Shown here in pieces: positions 41,862 through 53,329 of a stretch of 64,000 nt of DNA; within the stretch, counting starts at the first letter, position 1, and each line of letters opens with the position of its first letter. Source of the DNA: Acidimicrobiaceae bacterium (lineage in GTDB: Bacteria > Actinomycetota > Acidimicrobiia > Acidimicrobiales > Ilumatobacteraceae). Position numbers and translations under genes: made by a program. The DNA lies in contig JACJWF010000013.1 in assembly GCA_020637295.1 (NCBI GenBank), forward strand, positions 1-64,000, read 5' to 3'. Below the pieces are notes generated by a model. It saw nothing but the letters and a program-made list of their open reading frames with translations, searched no databases and was not told the DNA's origin.

Positions 41862-42648
41862 CGACAACGATTTCGCCCGACAGATTCACGGCCTGATCAC
41901 ATCCGTCACTTCCAGCGCCCCGCCAGGCACGTCCTTCGACTGGCCCCCGCAACGGCGGGCCCGTCGGGCATCGGCCGTGCGGGTGGCTTCGGTGGTCGCC
42001 GCCGCGACCCTCGTCCTCGCCGGAGTGTGGTTCATGCTGGAGCGGCAAGGGGCCTCCGATGACCGCAAGCCGAGCGGGCCGAGCGGCGAGTCGATCGTCC
42101 CGACATCGACGCTGATGACCACGTCCACGACTTCTACGACAACTTCAACCACCACGACGACAACCACGACGACGACGATGCCGGTCACCACGGTTCCCCA
42201 GCAACCTCCGTTGTCCTTCACCCCCGTCGGTCTCGCCGAACTGCCGGACGGCTACCACCTGCTCTGGGCACGTTACGAAGACGGCGCGGACGGCCTGACC
42301 GTCGGAATCGTTCGCTATCGCGGCCCGGCTGATCAGCCCGACCTGGTGCTCCTGCTTCGCACCTTGCCGGACGAAGTCCAGTCGATGCTCGATGCCGGCC
42401 GCCCATCATGGAGCGTGAACGGACGGACCGTCGTGAGCGATGGTGAGGGCGACGGTCGTTGTCTTCCTGATGTGTGCTCGGTGGGCGTCGAATGGGATCC
42501 GTCGACGTACATCTCGGTGATGTGGGCCCAGAGTGACACAGCCTTGCTCAACGACAGCACGACGCTGGAGTCGCTGGCCGCGCTGAGCGCCAACCTGAGC
42601 GAACGGGACGCACCCGTCTTCGAGCTCGGGGACCTCACCTTGCTCTGA
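41854..42648 (+). CDS. Membrane-anchored partner of the ECF sigma factor, probable anti-sigma-like protein
   Basis: 264 aa. Cytoplasmic N-terminus of about 45 residues, one membrane helix (about 47-66), a Thr/Ser linker with a run of threonines at about 85-112, then an outer domain beginning VGLAELPDGYHLLWAR. No HxxxCxxC zinc anti-sigma motif is seen, so anti-sigma function is inferred from the 8-nt overlap and topology. The PDGYxLxWA segment also occurs in the protein at 17051-18667. Confidence 0.72.
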   Translation: MTDDNDFARQIHGLITSVTSSAPPGTSFDWPPQRRARRASAVRVASVVAAATLVLAGVWFMLERQGASDDRKPSGPSGESIVPTSTLMTTSTTSTTTSTTTTTTTTTTMPVTTVPQQPPLSFTPVGLAELPDGYHLLWARYEDGADGLTVGIVRYRGPADQPDLVLLLRTLPDEVQSMLDAGRPSWSVNGRTVVSDGEGDGRCLPDVCSVGVEWDPSTYISVMWAQSDTALLNDSTTLESLAALSANLSERDAPVFELGDLTLL

Positions 42649-42690
42649 CACGTGCATGTCCGCGTTGGCTGAGCCCCGAACTTCGCGAAG

Positions 42691-43431
42691 ATGGCACACA
42701 TGGGCTGGACGGCGCTGCAGCAGTGGGGCGACGACGTCACACGCATCGAACGGCTGACCGGGGGCGTCGCCAACGAGGTCTGGAGCGTCCGGGTACGCGG
42801 TGAGCTGGCCGTGGCCCGTCTCGGCCGTCGCAGCGACGCCGACCTGGCGTGGGAGACCGGCCTGTTGCAGTTCCTCGACGGCGAGGGGCTGGCCGTGCCG
42901 GTGCCGATCCCGACCATCGACGGCCGCCCGTTCGCCGACGGCCTCGTGGTGATGAGCTACGTGGACGGCGAGCCACCCGTGACCGAAACCGATTGGCGCC
43001 GGGTCGCCGACACCCTCCGCCGCCTGCACTCGCTGACCACCGGCTGGCCGCAACGACCCGGGTGGAGGTCGTCCACCGACCTCCTGCACATGGACACCGG
43101 GACGAAGGTCGACCTCACCGCGATGCCGCCCGAGGGAGTCGCCCGCTGCCGGGCTGCGTGGGCACGGCTGGTCGGCCGCCCGACGTGCGTCGTGCACGGC
43201 GACACCAACCCGGGCAACATCCGCATCACCGCGGACCGGGTCGGCCTGATCGACTGGGACGAAGCGCACGTGGACGTGCCCGGACTCGACCTCGTCCTGC
43301 CCCACAACGCAGCCGACCTCGACGATGACGAGCTCGACATCGCCACCCAGGCGTCGGCCGCATGGGAGGCCGCCGTGTGCTGGGACGACGACCATTCGCG
43401 GCAGCAGCTGGCTCAGGTGAGACCACTCTGA
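42691..43431 (+). CDS. Aminoglycoside-phosphotransferase-like kinase
   Basis: 246 aa APH/choline-kinase fold: ERLTGGVANEVWSVRV (ATP loop), CVVHGDTNPGNIRI (catalytic Asp) and LIDWDEAHVDVPGLDL (metal-binding Asp). Substrate unknown; such genes are mostly metabolic kinases and resistance should not be assumed. ATG at 42691; a second ATG is three codons on. Confidence 0.86.
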   Translation: MAHMGWTALQQWGDDVTRIERLTGGVANEVWSVRVRGELAVARLGRRSDADLAWETGLLQFLDGEGLAVPVPIPTIDGRPFADGLVVMSYVDGEPPVTETDWRRVADTLRRLHSLTTGWPQRPGWRSSTDLLHMDTGTKVDLTAMPPEGVARCRAAWARLVGRPTCVVHGDTNPGNIRITADRVGLIDWDEAHVDVPGLDLVLPHNAADLDDDELDIATQASAAWEAAVCWDDDHSRQQLAQVRPL

Positions 43432-43502
43432 CCGGTGCGCCGCGACGCCCACCGAGCGCAAACCACAGCAGCCGGACCGCTGACGGCTGACACACTTCCT
43501 GG

Positions 43503-44069
43503 ATGGCCGACCTTCCCGACACCCTCCCCGCCGGCCCCTTGCGGCTGGAGCGCTGGCGCCCGGACCGGATCGACGAGGTGTTGGACGCGGTGAGGGCGAG
43601 CCTGCCCGACCTCCAGCAGTGGATGCCGTGGGCGCAGACCATGCCCACCCGCGAGGCGCAGCTGCTCGCGTTGACCGTCGGTGAAGCGGCCTTCGACGCC
43701 GGTACCGACTTCAACTACCTCTACCGGGAACACGAGATGGGCGAGCTCGTCGGCGGTGGTGGCCTGCACCGGCGGATCGGCCCGAACGCCATCGAGATCG
43801 GCTACTGGGTGCGCAGCGACCGCCACGGTCGCGGCTACGCGACGGCCGCGGCCGGCGCGCTCACCGACGCAGCCTTCACCCACCTCGCTGACGTCGAGCG
43901 GGTCGAGATCCACATGGACCGCGCCAACCTCGCCAGTGCCCGCATCCCGGAGAAGCTCGGCTTCCGGCACCTACGCTCCGATCCGAAGCCGACGACCGCG
44001 CTCGGCCACACCGGGACGGACCTCATCTGGGCGCAGCGCCGCGACGAGTGGGCACGGCGCTCCGGCTGA
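43503..44069 (+). CDS. GNAT acetyltransferase, RimJ/RimL type
   Basis: 188 aa: LRLERWRPDRIDEVLDAVRAS, IEIGYWVRSDRHGRGYATAAAGALTD (acetyl-CoA loop RHGRGYA) and RVEIHMDRANLASARIPEKLGF, typical of the ribosomal-protein N-acetyltransferase group. ATG at 43503 is 6 nt after CACACT, another short-leader arrangement. Confidence 0.9.
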   Translation: MADLPDTLPAGPLRLERWRPDRIDEVLDAVRASLPDLQQWMPWAQTMPTREAQLLALTVGEAAFDAGTDFNYLYREHEMGELVGGGGLHRRIGPNAIEIGYWVRSDRHGRGYATAAAGALTDAAFTHLADVERVEIHMDRANLASARIPEKLGFRHLRSDPKPTTALGHTGTDLIWAQRRDEWARRSG

Positions 44070-44167
44070 GGGCGCGTTGACGCACGAGTACGAAAGGGGC
44101 ATCATGCGGCCGGGCGCGGGCGGCCCCGCAGCTCACCTTCAACCGATGGGAAACGGGGGGCGATCGC

Positions 44168-45442
44168 ATGAGCCATTCGACAGCTGCGGCAGCCATCTGC
44201 GCGCTGGGGTTGTGCGTTGCCGCTTGCGTGGACGATCCCACCATGTCCGGTTCGCCGGAGCCGACCACGACGGCCCTGCTCACCAGCTCCCCGGCTGATC
44301 CGGCTGCCCCCTCCACGATGCTGCCCGCGACCGTCCCGGACACGTCGGGGCTCGGCGACGGGGCCGATCAAGCGGAGCCCTACCTCGCAGGCGCCACCGA
44401 CATCTACCGGCGGTCCTTGCCCGGCGGGAACGACTTCGTCGCCCGCCTCAGCGGCCGCTCCTATGCCGATCTGTTCGGCTTCACATGGACTGCTCCGACC
44501 GGGACGGCGGACCGCTGCCTCGGCGATCACGCCGTCTTCATCGGGGTGCCGGGTGTCATCGGAGACTGGGGATCGGCCTGGGTGGCGGAACCCTGGTTCG
44601 AGGAACCGACGAGCACGCACCCCGCTGCCGTGCAGGCGGCGATGATGGCTGCTCAACAAGCCGGGGTACCCGACGAGTACGTGCTCGTTCGGGTCGCCAC
44701 CGACGCTGCGGAACTCTCACTCGTCGGCCACGACGGAACCGAACTCGATCGCGCCCCGATCACCAACCGTGTCGCGATGCTGCGCGTCACCACCCCGCCA
44801 GGTAGCCAGCCGGTGCTTTGGACCGAGCTCGAGGTGGTCATCGTCGGGGCGGACGGGCAGGGCTCGCCGCCGGTACCGCTCACGTGGTCGCACGGGCTGG
44901 TTCCGCCCGACTGCGACCCGGGCGAAGAGCCGCGCCGCACGCTTCCGCCCGCCGGCGCCCAACCCGCCGACCCCGCCGGCGCCGAGGCCGCGATCCGTGC
45001 CCGCCTGGCCCTGCTGGTCGACCAGTTGACCCCCGCCGGCGAGAAGCCCGCCGATCTGCTGGACGACAACACCGGAGTGCAGGCCGCCGTCGACCAGGTG
45101 AACACCGGCCCGTACCGGGGAACCGCCACGACCGCGGCATACACCATCGACGAACTCGTGTTCACCGCGCCCGACGAAGCCTGGTTCCGCTACACCATCA
45201 CCACCGACGCCAGCGTCTTCGCCGATCGCTTCGGCAAGGCGGTGTTCAACGGCGAGGTGTGGCAGATCACCCGCGACACCATCTGCCAGGACCTGGCGCT
45301 GGCGGAGGGCATCTGCGACCCGCCGGCGCAGCCCGTCGTGCTGCCATCGGACCCGGAGTGGGAAGCGGCATGGCGGGAGTGGTGGGACCGTGCCATGCAG
45401 TACATGCCCATGGACGGTTGCCCGCCGGTCTCCCAGTGCTGA
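44168..45442 (+). CDS. Predicted secreted lipoprotein, unknown
   Basis: 424 aa. Signal peptide ends LCVAAC (Cys about 20), then a Thr/Ser/Pro linker and a large mixed domain with scattered Cys. The C-terminal part (AAIRARLALLVDQLTPAGEKPADLLDD, FADRFGKAVFNGEVWQITRDTICQDLA) looks like an NTF2/SnoaL-like fold, a guess from pattern only. ATG at 44168 follows a GGGGGG run. Confidence 0.72.
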   Translation: MSHSTAAAAICALGLCVAACVDDPTMSGSPEPTTTALLTSSPADPAAPSTMLPATVPDTSGLGDGADQAEPYLAGATDIYRRSLPGGNDFVARLSGRSYADLFGFTWTAPTGTADRCLGDHAVFIGVPGVIGDWGSAWVAEPWFEEPTSTHPAAVQAAMMAAQQAGVPDEYVLVRVATDAAELSLVGHDGTELDRAPITNRVAMLRVTTPPGSQPVLWTELEVVIVGADGQGSPPVPLTWSHGLVPPDCDPGEEPRRTLPPAGAQPADPAGAEAAIRARLALLVDQLTPAGEKPADLLDDNTGVQAAVDQVNTGPYRGTATTAAYTIDELVFTAPDEAWFRYTITTDASVFADRFGKAVFNGEVWQITRDTICQDLALAEGICDPPAQPVVLPSDPEWEAAWREWWDRAMQYMPMDGCPPVSQC

Positions 45443-45463
45443 CGCCCGGGAACCCGGACGCCG

Positions 45464-46129
45464 TCAGCCGGCGGGCTCCTCGTCGCCGCGGTCGCGCATC
45501 AGGCGCTGGAACACCTCGGGCTTCATCGAGATGAACAGGCCCTCGGCCTCGGCGCACAGCCGCTGGTCGGCGGCGACGCGCAGCTCGGCACGGGTGAAGA
45601 TCTTGCGGCCGTCCACCCGCTCCACGTCGCCCACGAACTCCAACTCCTGGAACAGGGGCGTCGGCGAGCGGTAGCTGACCGTCAGCCGGCCGGTCATCCC
45701 CGGCTTGCCGGTGAGACCCTGGGCGAACCCCAGCACCTCGTCGAACGAGGCGGCGATGAACCCACCGTGCACGCAGCCTGGCGGCCCCTCGTACGCGGCA
45801 CCGAACGTCACCCGGCCGACCACGCGGGTGCCGTCGGCCTGCAGCGAGAGCGGCGGGGCAAGCGGGTTGAGCACGCCGACGAGCGGCGAGTGGTCGATGA
45901 ACAGGTGGTCCTGGTAGTCGGCCAGCGACGCCTCGCCACCTTCGTAGGGGCGGCCGTGCGACCGGTCGTGCAGGATCGCCACCGCCTGCTGGACGGCCTG
46001 CGCCGCGGCGGCGAATGCGGCCGAGTCCGCGGTGGACGACGCCAGCTCGTCGATGATCTGCCGGCAGGCCTCCGCCAGGTCCGCCCGGGTGTCGCCGGCC
46101 ATCCGGTCCAGCGCGAAGCGGTCGTTCAC
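45464..46129 (-). CDS. Hotdog-fold thioesterase (PaaI/THEM4-like)
   Basis: 221 aa. C-terminal hotdog domain with GPPGCVHGGFIAASFDEVLG (catalytic Asp/Glu helix) and GRLTVSYRSPTPLFQELEF, typical of acyl-CoA thioesterases; the first 80 residues are helical. GTG at 46127-46129 overlaps the exonuclease III stop as GTGA. Confidence 0.88.
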   Translation of the reverse strand: MNDRFALDRMAGDTRADLAEACRQIIDELASSTADSAAFAAAAQAVQQAVAILHDRSHGRPYEGGEASLADYQDHLFIDHSPLVGVLNPLAPPLSLQADGTRVVGRVTFGAAYEGPPGCVHGGFIAASFDEVLGFAQGLTGKPGMTGRLTVSYRSPTPLFQELEFVGDVERVDGRKIFTRAELRVAADQRLCAEAEGLFISMKPEVFQRLMRDRGDEEPAG

Positions 46130-46896
46130 GCCAGGTCCACGATGACCGGTGCGTGGTCCGACGGCGACTGCCCCTTTCGGGCGTTGCGGTCGATCACGGC
46201 GAACGTGGTGCGTTCGGCCACCGCGGCGGTGCCCATCACCAGGTCGATCCGCAGGCCGCGGCCCTGGTGGAAGTCGCCCGCCCGGTAGTCCCACCAGCTG
46301 TAGATGCGGTCCTCCGGGTGGTGCCGGCGGAAGAGGTCCTCCATCCCCCACTCGCACAGGGCGGCCAGTTCGGCCCGTTCCTCCGGGCTGACGTGGGTGG
46401 CGCCGACGAACTTGCGCGGGTCGTACACGTCCTCGTCGGTGGGGGCGATGTTGAAGTCGCCGGCGACGACCACCTGGTCCGACGGTGCGGCCAGTGCAGC
46501 CACGTGACGGCGCAACTGGGCCATCCAGCGCAGCTTGTACTGGTAGTGCTCGTGGTCCAGCGAGCGGCCGTTGGGCACGTACACGCTGCTGACCCGCACC
46601 CCGTCGCACACCGCGGTGATGATGCGGGCGTCGGGGTCCGGCTCGCCGCCGTCGGCGAAGTTGGCGACCACGTCGGTGAGACCGACGCGGGACAGGATGG
46701 CCACACCGTTCCACTGCCCCTGCCCGTGGTGTGCGCTCTCGTAGCCCAGGGCGGAGAACGTGAGGGCCGGGAAGGCGTCGTCGGCCAGCTTGGTCTCCTG
46801 CATGCACAGCACGTCCGGCTGCACGTCGGCCAACCACTCCTCGACCCGTGGCAGGCGAGCCTTCAGCGAGTTGACGTTCCAGGTGGCGATGCGCAC
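46126..46896 (-). CDS. xth: Exodeoxyribonuclease III
   Basis: 256 aa AP endonuclease/3'-exonuclease of base-excision repair. MRIATWNVNSLKARLPRV, VLCMQETKL (metal Glu), VYVPNGRSLDHEHYQYKL, GDFNIAPTDEDVYDP and SPSDHAPVIVDL are the family motifs. GTG at 46894-46896 lies 7 nt after TACGGT. Confidence 0.95.
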   Translation of the reverse strand: MRIATWNVNSLKARLPRVEEWLADVQPDVLCMQETKLADDAFPALTFSALGYESAHHGQGQWNGVAILSRVGLTDVVANFADGGEPDPDARIITAVCDGVRVSSVYVPNGRSLDHEHYQYKLRWMAQLRRHVAALAAPSDQVVVAGDFNIAPTDEDVYDPRKFVGATHVSPEERAELAALCEWGMEDLFRRHHPEDRIYSWWDYRAGDFHQGRGLRIDLVMGTAAVAERTTFAVIDRNARKGQSPSDHAPVIVDLA

Positions 46897-46903
46897 GTCA
46901 GCG

Positions 46904-46909
46904 ACCGTA
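46904..46909 (-). promoter_or_regulatory. Candidate leaderless -10 box of xth
   Basis: TACGGT on the minus strand, 7 nt before the GTG at 46896. It lies just outside the 3' end of the NYN/S1 gene. Confidence 0.45.
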
Positions 46910-46914
46910 GCGAA

Positions 46915-48288
46915 TCACTTCGCCGCCTTCTTCGCCGGCGCCGCCTTCTTCGCCGCAGCCTTCTTCGCCGGCGCCGCCTTCTTGGCCACAGCCTTCTTCG
47001 CAGGCGCGGCCTTCTTCGCCGGGACCTTCCTCGCCGGTGCGGCCGGCGGCGCGTCGTCGTTGGCGACCGGTGCGGCTGCCTTCTTGGCCACAGCCTTCTT
47101 CGCCGGCGCGGCCTTCTTGGCGGCAGCCTTCTTCGCCGGGGCCGCCTCTGCCGCGGCAGGGGCAGCCTTCGCAGCAGCCGCCTTGCGCGTCGCCCTCTTG
47201 GCCGGCTTCGACGGGGCTTCCGCCTCAGCTGCGGGAGCGGCGGCACCGGCATCGGCCGCGGCCTTCTTCGCCGCGCGCTTGCGGGCGGGTGCCGCCGACA
47301 CGGCGGGCAGCTTGGTGGTGGCCATGTCCGGCATGGCCAGGTCGATGCTTCGCTTGGCAGCCACGTAGGTCTCCACCACCAGGGTGACGGACTCGCCCAG
47401 CTTCATCAGCTCGCGGGCGCTGCGTGGCGCAGGATTGGCCATCAGGCGCAGCGGCACGTAGCCGAACACGTCGCCGATCTTCACGTACGCCCCATGGGAC
47501 GAGTAGTGGTCCACCACGGCGTTGACGCTGGTGCCCACCGGGTGGTGCTCCACGAACGACAGGAACGTCATCAGGTCGTTGACCGGGGTGTGGCCGTGGG
47601 CATCGCGCGACGGCGCCTTCTCCGCCCCAGCGTCTGCCGGGGCAGCGGCAGCAGGTGCGGCAGCGGCGGCCTTCGCGGCCGGCGCGTCCTCCTTCGCCTT
47701 GCGCCCGCGAGCCCCGGGCGGCGGCGCCGTGGGCACCGGCATGGGCTTGCTGGCGTCGGCGCTTCCCACCCGAACGGAGCCGTCGCCCGACGACTTCGAG
47801 CGGCCCTTGCGCTTGGCCTCGGCGACGCTCTTGCGGCTCAGCGGCCCGCGCACCGGCAGCCGGTTGACGAACACCCAACCGATGTGCGGAACGGGCTTGC
47901 CGCCCACCAGGCGGCCCTCGTCGAACAGCCATGTGTACTGGCCGTGGAACTCCTGGTAGCTGTCGTTGGACAGGATGGTGGCGTTGACCTTGTCGGCGAT
48001 GCTGAGCACGAATGCGTCGCCGCGCCCGATGGCCCCGGCAGGAGGGGCGACGAGTTCGTTGTTGGCGACGGCCTCGTCGAACTCCTTCACCTCCTTGGGG
48101 TCGATGCGGTGCCCGAACGTGGCGTCCACCACCACTGTGATCAGTGCGTGCGGGTGCTCGGCCATGTAGGCCAGCACCGCTTCGTTGAGTTGGTGGAGGC
48201 TGGGCATCGACCGGCCTTCGGTGGCCAGGTTGGAGCCGTCCACGACGACGTGCGTGGCCGGGTGCGACCCGGCGGAATGAGATGGCAT
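46915..48288 (-). CDS. NYN/PIN-type nuclease domain fused to an S1-like RNA-binding domain and a histone-H1-like Lys/Ala tail
   Basis: 457 aa in three parts. (1) Residues 10-150: HVVVDGSNLATEG, VVVDATFGH, GRGDAFVLSIA and ATILSNDSYQEF place Asp17, Asp55, Asp91 and Asp109 as in Zc3h12a/NYN RNases. (2) About 245-320: VNAVVDHYSSHGAYVKIGDVFGYVPL onward is S1/OB-like. (3) About 335-457: an Ala/Lys/Pro tail rich in KKAAPAKKA units, as in bacterial H1-like proteins. Probably an RNA-directed nuclease held on nucleic acid by a basic tail. ATG at 48286-48288. Confidence 0.8.
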   Translation of the reverse strand: MPSHSAGSHPATHVVVDGSNLATEGRSMPSLHQLNEAVLAYMAEHPHALITVVVDATFGHRIDPKEVKEFDEAVANNELVAPPAGAIGRGDAFVLSIADKVNATILSNDSYQEFHGQYTWLFDEGRLVGGKPVPHIGWVFVNRLPVRGPLSRKSVAEAKRKGRSKSSGDGSVRVGSADASKPMPVPTAPPPGARGRKAKEDAPAAKAAAAAPAAAAPADAGAEKAPSRDAHGHTPVNDLMTFLSFVEHHPVGTSVNAVVDHYSSHGAYVKIGDVFGYVPLRLMANPAPRSARELMKLGESVTLVVETYVAAKRSIDLAMPDMATTKLPAVSAAPARKRAAKKAAADAGAAAPAAEAEAPSKPAKRATRKAAAAKAAPAAAEAAPAKKAAAKKAAPAKKAVAKKAAAPVANDDAPPAAPARKVPAKKAAPAKKAVAKKAAPAKKAAAKKAAPAKKAAK

Positions 48289-48297
48289 AACGCGCCC

Positions 48298-48307
48298 AGC
48301 CTACGAT
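48298..48307. promoter_or_regulatory. Back-to-back -10 boxes of a divergent promoter
   Basis: AGCCTACGAT reads TAGGCT on the minus strand (48298-48303, 9 nt before the NYN gene ATG) and TACGAT on the plus strand (48302-48307, 6 nt before the HAD gene GTG), sharing TA at 48302-48303. The start codons are 25 nt apart. Confidence 0.55.
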
Positions 48308-48313
48308 GCCCGG

Positions 48314-48961
48314 GTGTCCAATCCTTCGACCCCCGCCGCACCGATCACCGCCGTCCTGTGGGACTTCGGCGGCGTCATCCTCTCCAGCCCGTTCGAGGCC
48401 TTCGCCCGGTACGAGGAAGAGCACGGGCTGCCGAAGGACTTCATCCGCACGGTCAACGCCACCAACCCGCACCACAACGCCTGGGCGCACCTGGAGCGCA
48501 GCGACATCACCGCCGAGCAGTTCGACGAGGAGTTCGCGCTGGAGAGCGAGGAGCTCGGCCACCGGGTGCAGGGCAGCGACGTGCTGGCGCTGCTGGCCGG
48601 CTACGTGCGGCCTGACATGGTGGACCTGCTGGACCGAGTGAAGGGCGCCGGCTACCGGGTGGCGTGCCTGACCAACAACATCGGCGGCTCGCACATCTCC
48701 AGCGAACGGGAGTTGACCATCGCCGACATCATGGCCCGTTTCGACGTGGTGGTGGAGTCCAGCAAGGTCGGCGTGCGCAAGCCGGAGACCCGCTTCTACG
48801 AGATCGCCTGCGAGCTGCTGGGCGTCACCCCCGGTGAGTGCGTGTTCCTCGACGACCTGGGCATCAACCTCAAGCCGGCCGCCGCCATGGGCATGCGCAC
48901 CATCAAGGTCCTCACCGCCGAGCAGGCCATCGCCGACCTCGAGACCCTCCTCGGCCTCTAG
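48314..48961 (+). CDS. HAD-superfamily hydrolase (IA subfamily)
   Basis: 215 aa. Motif I is VLWDFGGVI (one-Asp form: DxxG in place of DxD, as in the ACAD10/epoxide-hydrolase-N group), motif II CLTNNIGG, Lys in KVGVRKPETRFYE, and motif III VFLDDLGINLKPA. Substrate unknown. GTG at 48314. Confidence 0.9.
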   Translation: MSNPSTPAAPITAVLWDFGGVILSSPFEAFARYEEEHGLPKDFIRTVNATNPHHNAWAHLERSDITAEQFDEEFALESEELGHRVQGSDVLALLAGYVRPDMVDLLDRVKGAGYRVACLTNNIGGSHISSERELTIADIMARFDVVVESSKVGVRKPETRFYEIACELLGVTPGECVFLDDLGINLKPAAAMGMRTIKVLTAEQAIADLETLLGL

Positions 48962-48986
48962 CCCACCCGAGTGCCACACCGCATCG

Positions 48987-49024
48987 GAGTGCTCACTCGC
49001 ACCCCGGGGTGGGAGTGAGCACTC
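48987..49024 (+). repeat. GAGTGCTCACTC hairpin, copy C
   Basis: Perfect 12-bp arms 48987-48998 and 49013-49024 with a 14-nt loop GCACCCCGGGGTGG, the same as copy A apart from two loop bases. One CCGAGTGCCA unit precedes it at 48968. It lies between convergent HAD and kgd gene ends. Confidence 0.88.
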
Positions 49025-49051
49025 GGAGCAGAACGTGAATGGCACCCCGCG

Positions 49052-49108
49052 CGAGTGAGGGCAGGCCGGGCGAGTGAGGGCGGGCCGGGCGAGTGAGGGC
49101 GGGCCGGG
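49052..49108. repeat. 19-bp tandem repeat, three units
   Basis: Three consecutive CGAGTGAGGGCGGGCCGGG units (the first has one change) follow copy C of the hairpin, in the gap before the kgd end. Confidence 0.85.
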
Positions 49109-49128
49109 CGACGGCGCCGTCGACCGCG

Positions 49129-52745
<3,617 letters not shown>

Positions 52746-52753
52746 ATCGGTCG

Positions 52754-52759
52754 ATGGTA
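52754..52759 (-). promoter_or_regulatory. Candidate leaderless -10 box of kgd
   Basis: TACCAT on the minus strand, 8 nt before the kgd GTG. Confidence 0.4.
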
Positions 52760-52784
52760 CTTGCAGTGACGCCCGGCGCCATCG

Positions 52785-52814
52785 TTGTCTTTCCGAAGAA
52801 GGCACTTCTACAAT
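52785..52814 (+). promoter_or_regulatory. Promoter of the cupredoxin gene
   Basis: TTGTCT (52785-52790), 18-nt spacer, TACAAT (52809-52814), then 8 nt to the ATG at 52823. The best-matching -35/-10 pair in the window, predicting a leaderless or nearly leaderless mRNA. Confidence 0.6.
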
Positions 52815-52822
52815 CCTGCGCC

Positions 52823-53260
52823 ATGCGTCTGCGCCTTGCCCTCCCCGCCACCGTCGTTCTGGCGGCCGGCCTCGCCGCGTGCGGCGGGAGCGGCGGTTCC
52901 ACCAGCAGCGGGCCGTGCTCGGCCAACGGCAGCACGGTGGACGTCTACGCCGTGGACGGCATCGCCTGGAACTCCGGTTCCTACTGCGCCGAGAGCGCCG
53001 ACGGCCAGGTGACCATCAACGGGTTCAACAACTCGTCACTGCCCCACAACCTGCACGTGCAGGACAGCAGTGGCGCCGCAGTGACGGAGCAGTTCGTGGA
53101 CCTGCCGAGCAAGGGCGCCGAGGGCACGCTGAGCCTGTCGCTGGCGCCGGGCGAGTACCGCATCGTGTGCCTCATCCCCGGCCACTCGAACATGAAGGCG
53201 ACGCTCACCGTCACCGAGCCGGGTGCAGTCACCGACGCGTCCACCACCACCGGCGCCTGA
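52823..53260 (+). CDS. Cupredoxin-like copper lipoprotein
   Basis: 145 aa. Signal peptide ends LAAGLAAC (Cys20), followed by a Gly/Ser linker. The type-1 copper ligands appear as His75 (LPHNLHV), Cys116, His121 and Met124 (VCLIPGHSNM). Resembles small blue copper electron carriers of the plastocyanin/sulfocyanin kind, anchored outside the membrane. Divergent from kgd; likely an electron carrier in respiration, by inference. Confidence 0.85.
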   Translation: MRLRLALPATVVLAAGLAACGGSGGSTSSGPCSANGSTVDVYAVDGIAWNSGSYCAESADGQVTINGFNNSSLPHNLHVQDSSGAAVTEQFVDLPSKGAEGTLSLSLAPGEYRIVCLIPGHSNMKATLTVTEPGAVTDASTTTGA

Positions 53261-53274
53261 TCCGGGGCGCGGCA

Positions 53275-53305
53275 CGGGCCGCCCACCCGGAGGTAGAGCG
53301 GCCCG
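53275..53305. terminator. Hairpin between the convergent cupredoxin and PuuD-like genes
   Basis: CGGGCCGC (53275-53282) pairs with GCGGCCCG (53298-53305) around a 15-nt loop. No T-run; could serve both converging genes. Confidence 0.4.
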
Positions 53306-53329
53306 CACGGTGCTGCCGAGGGCGGTTCG

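Noticed and set aside
42691..43431. APH-like kinase considered as an antibiotic-resistance gene
   Set aside because: The fold is shared with many metabolic kinases; no mobile context and no close resistance signature.
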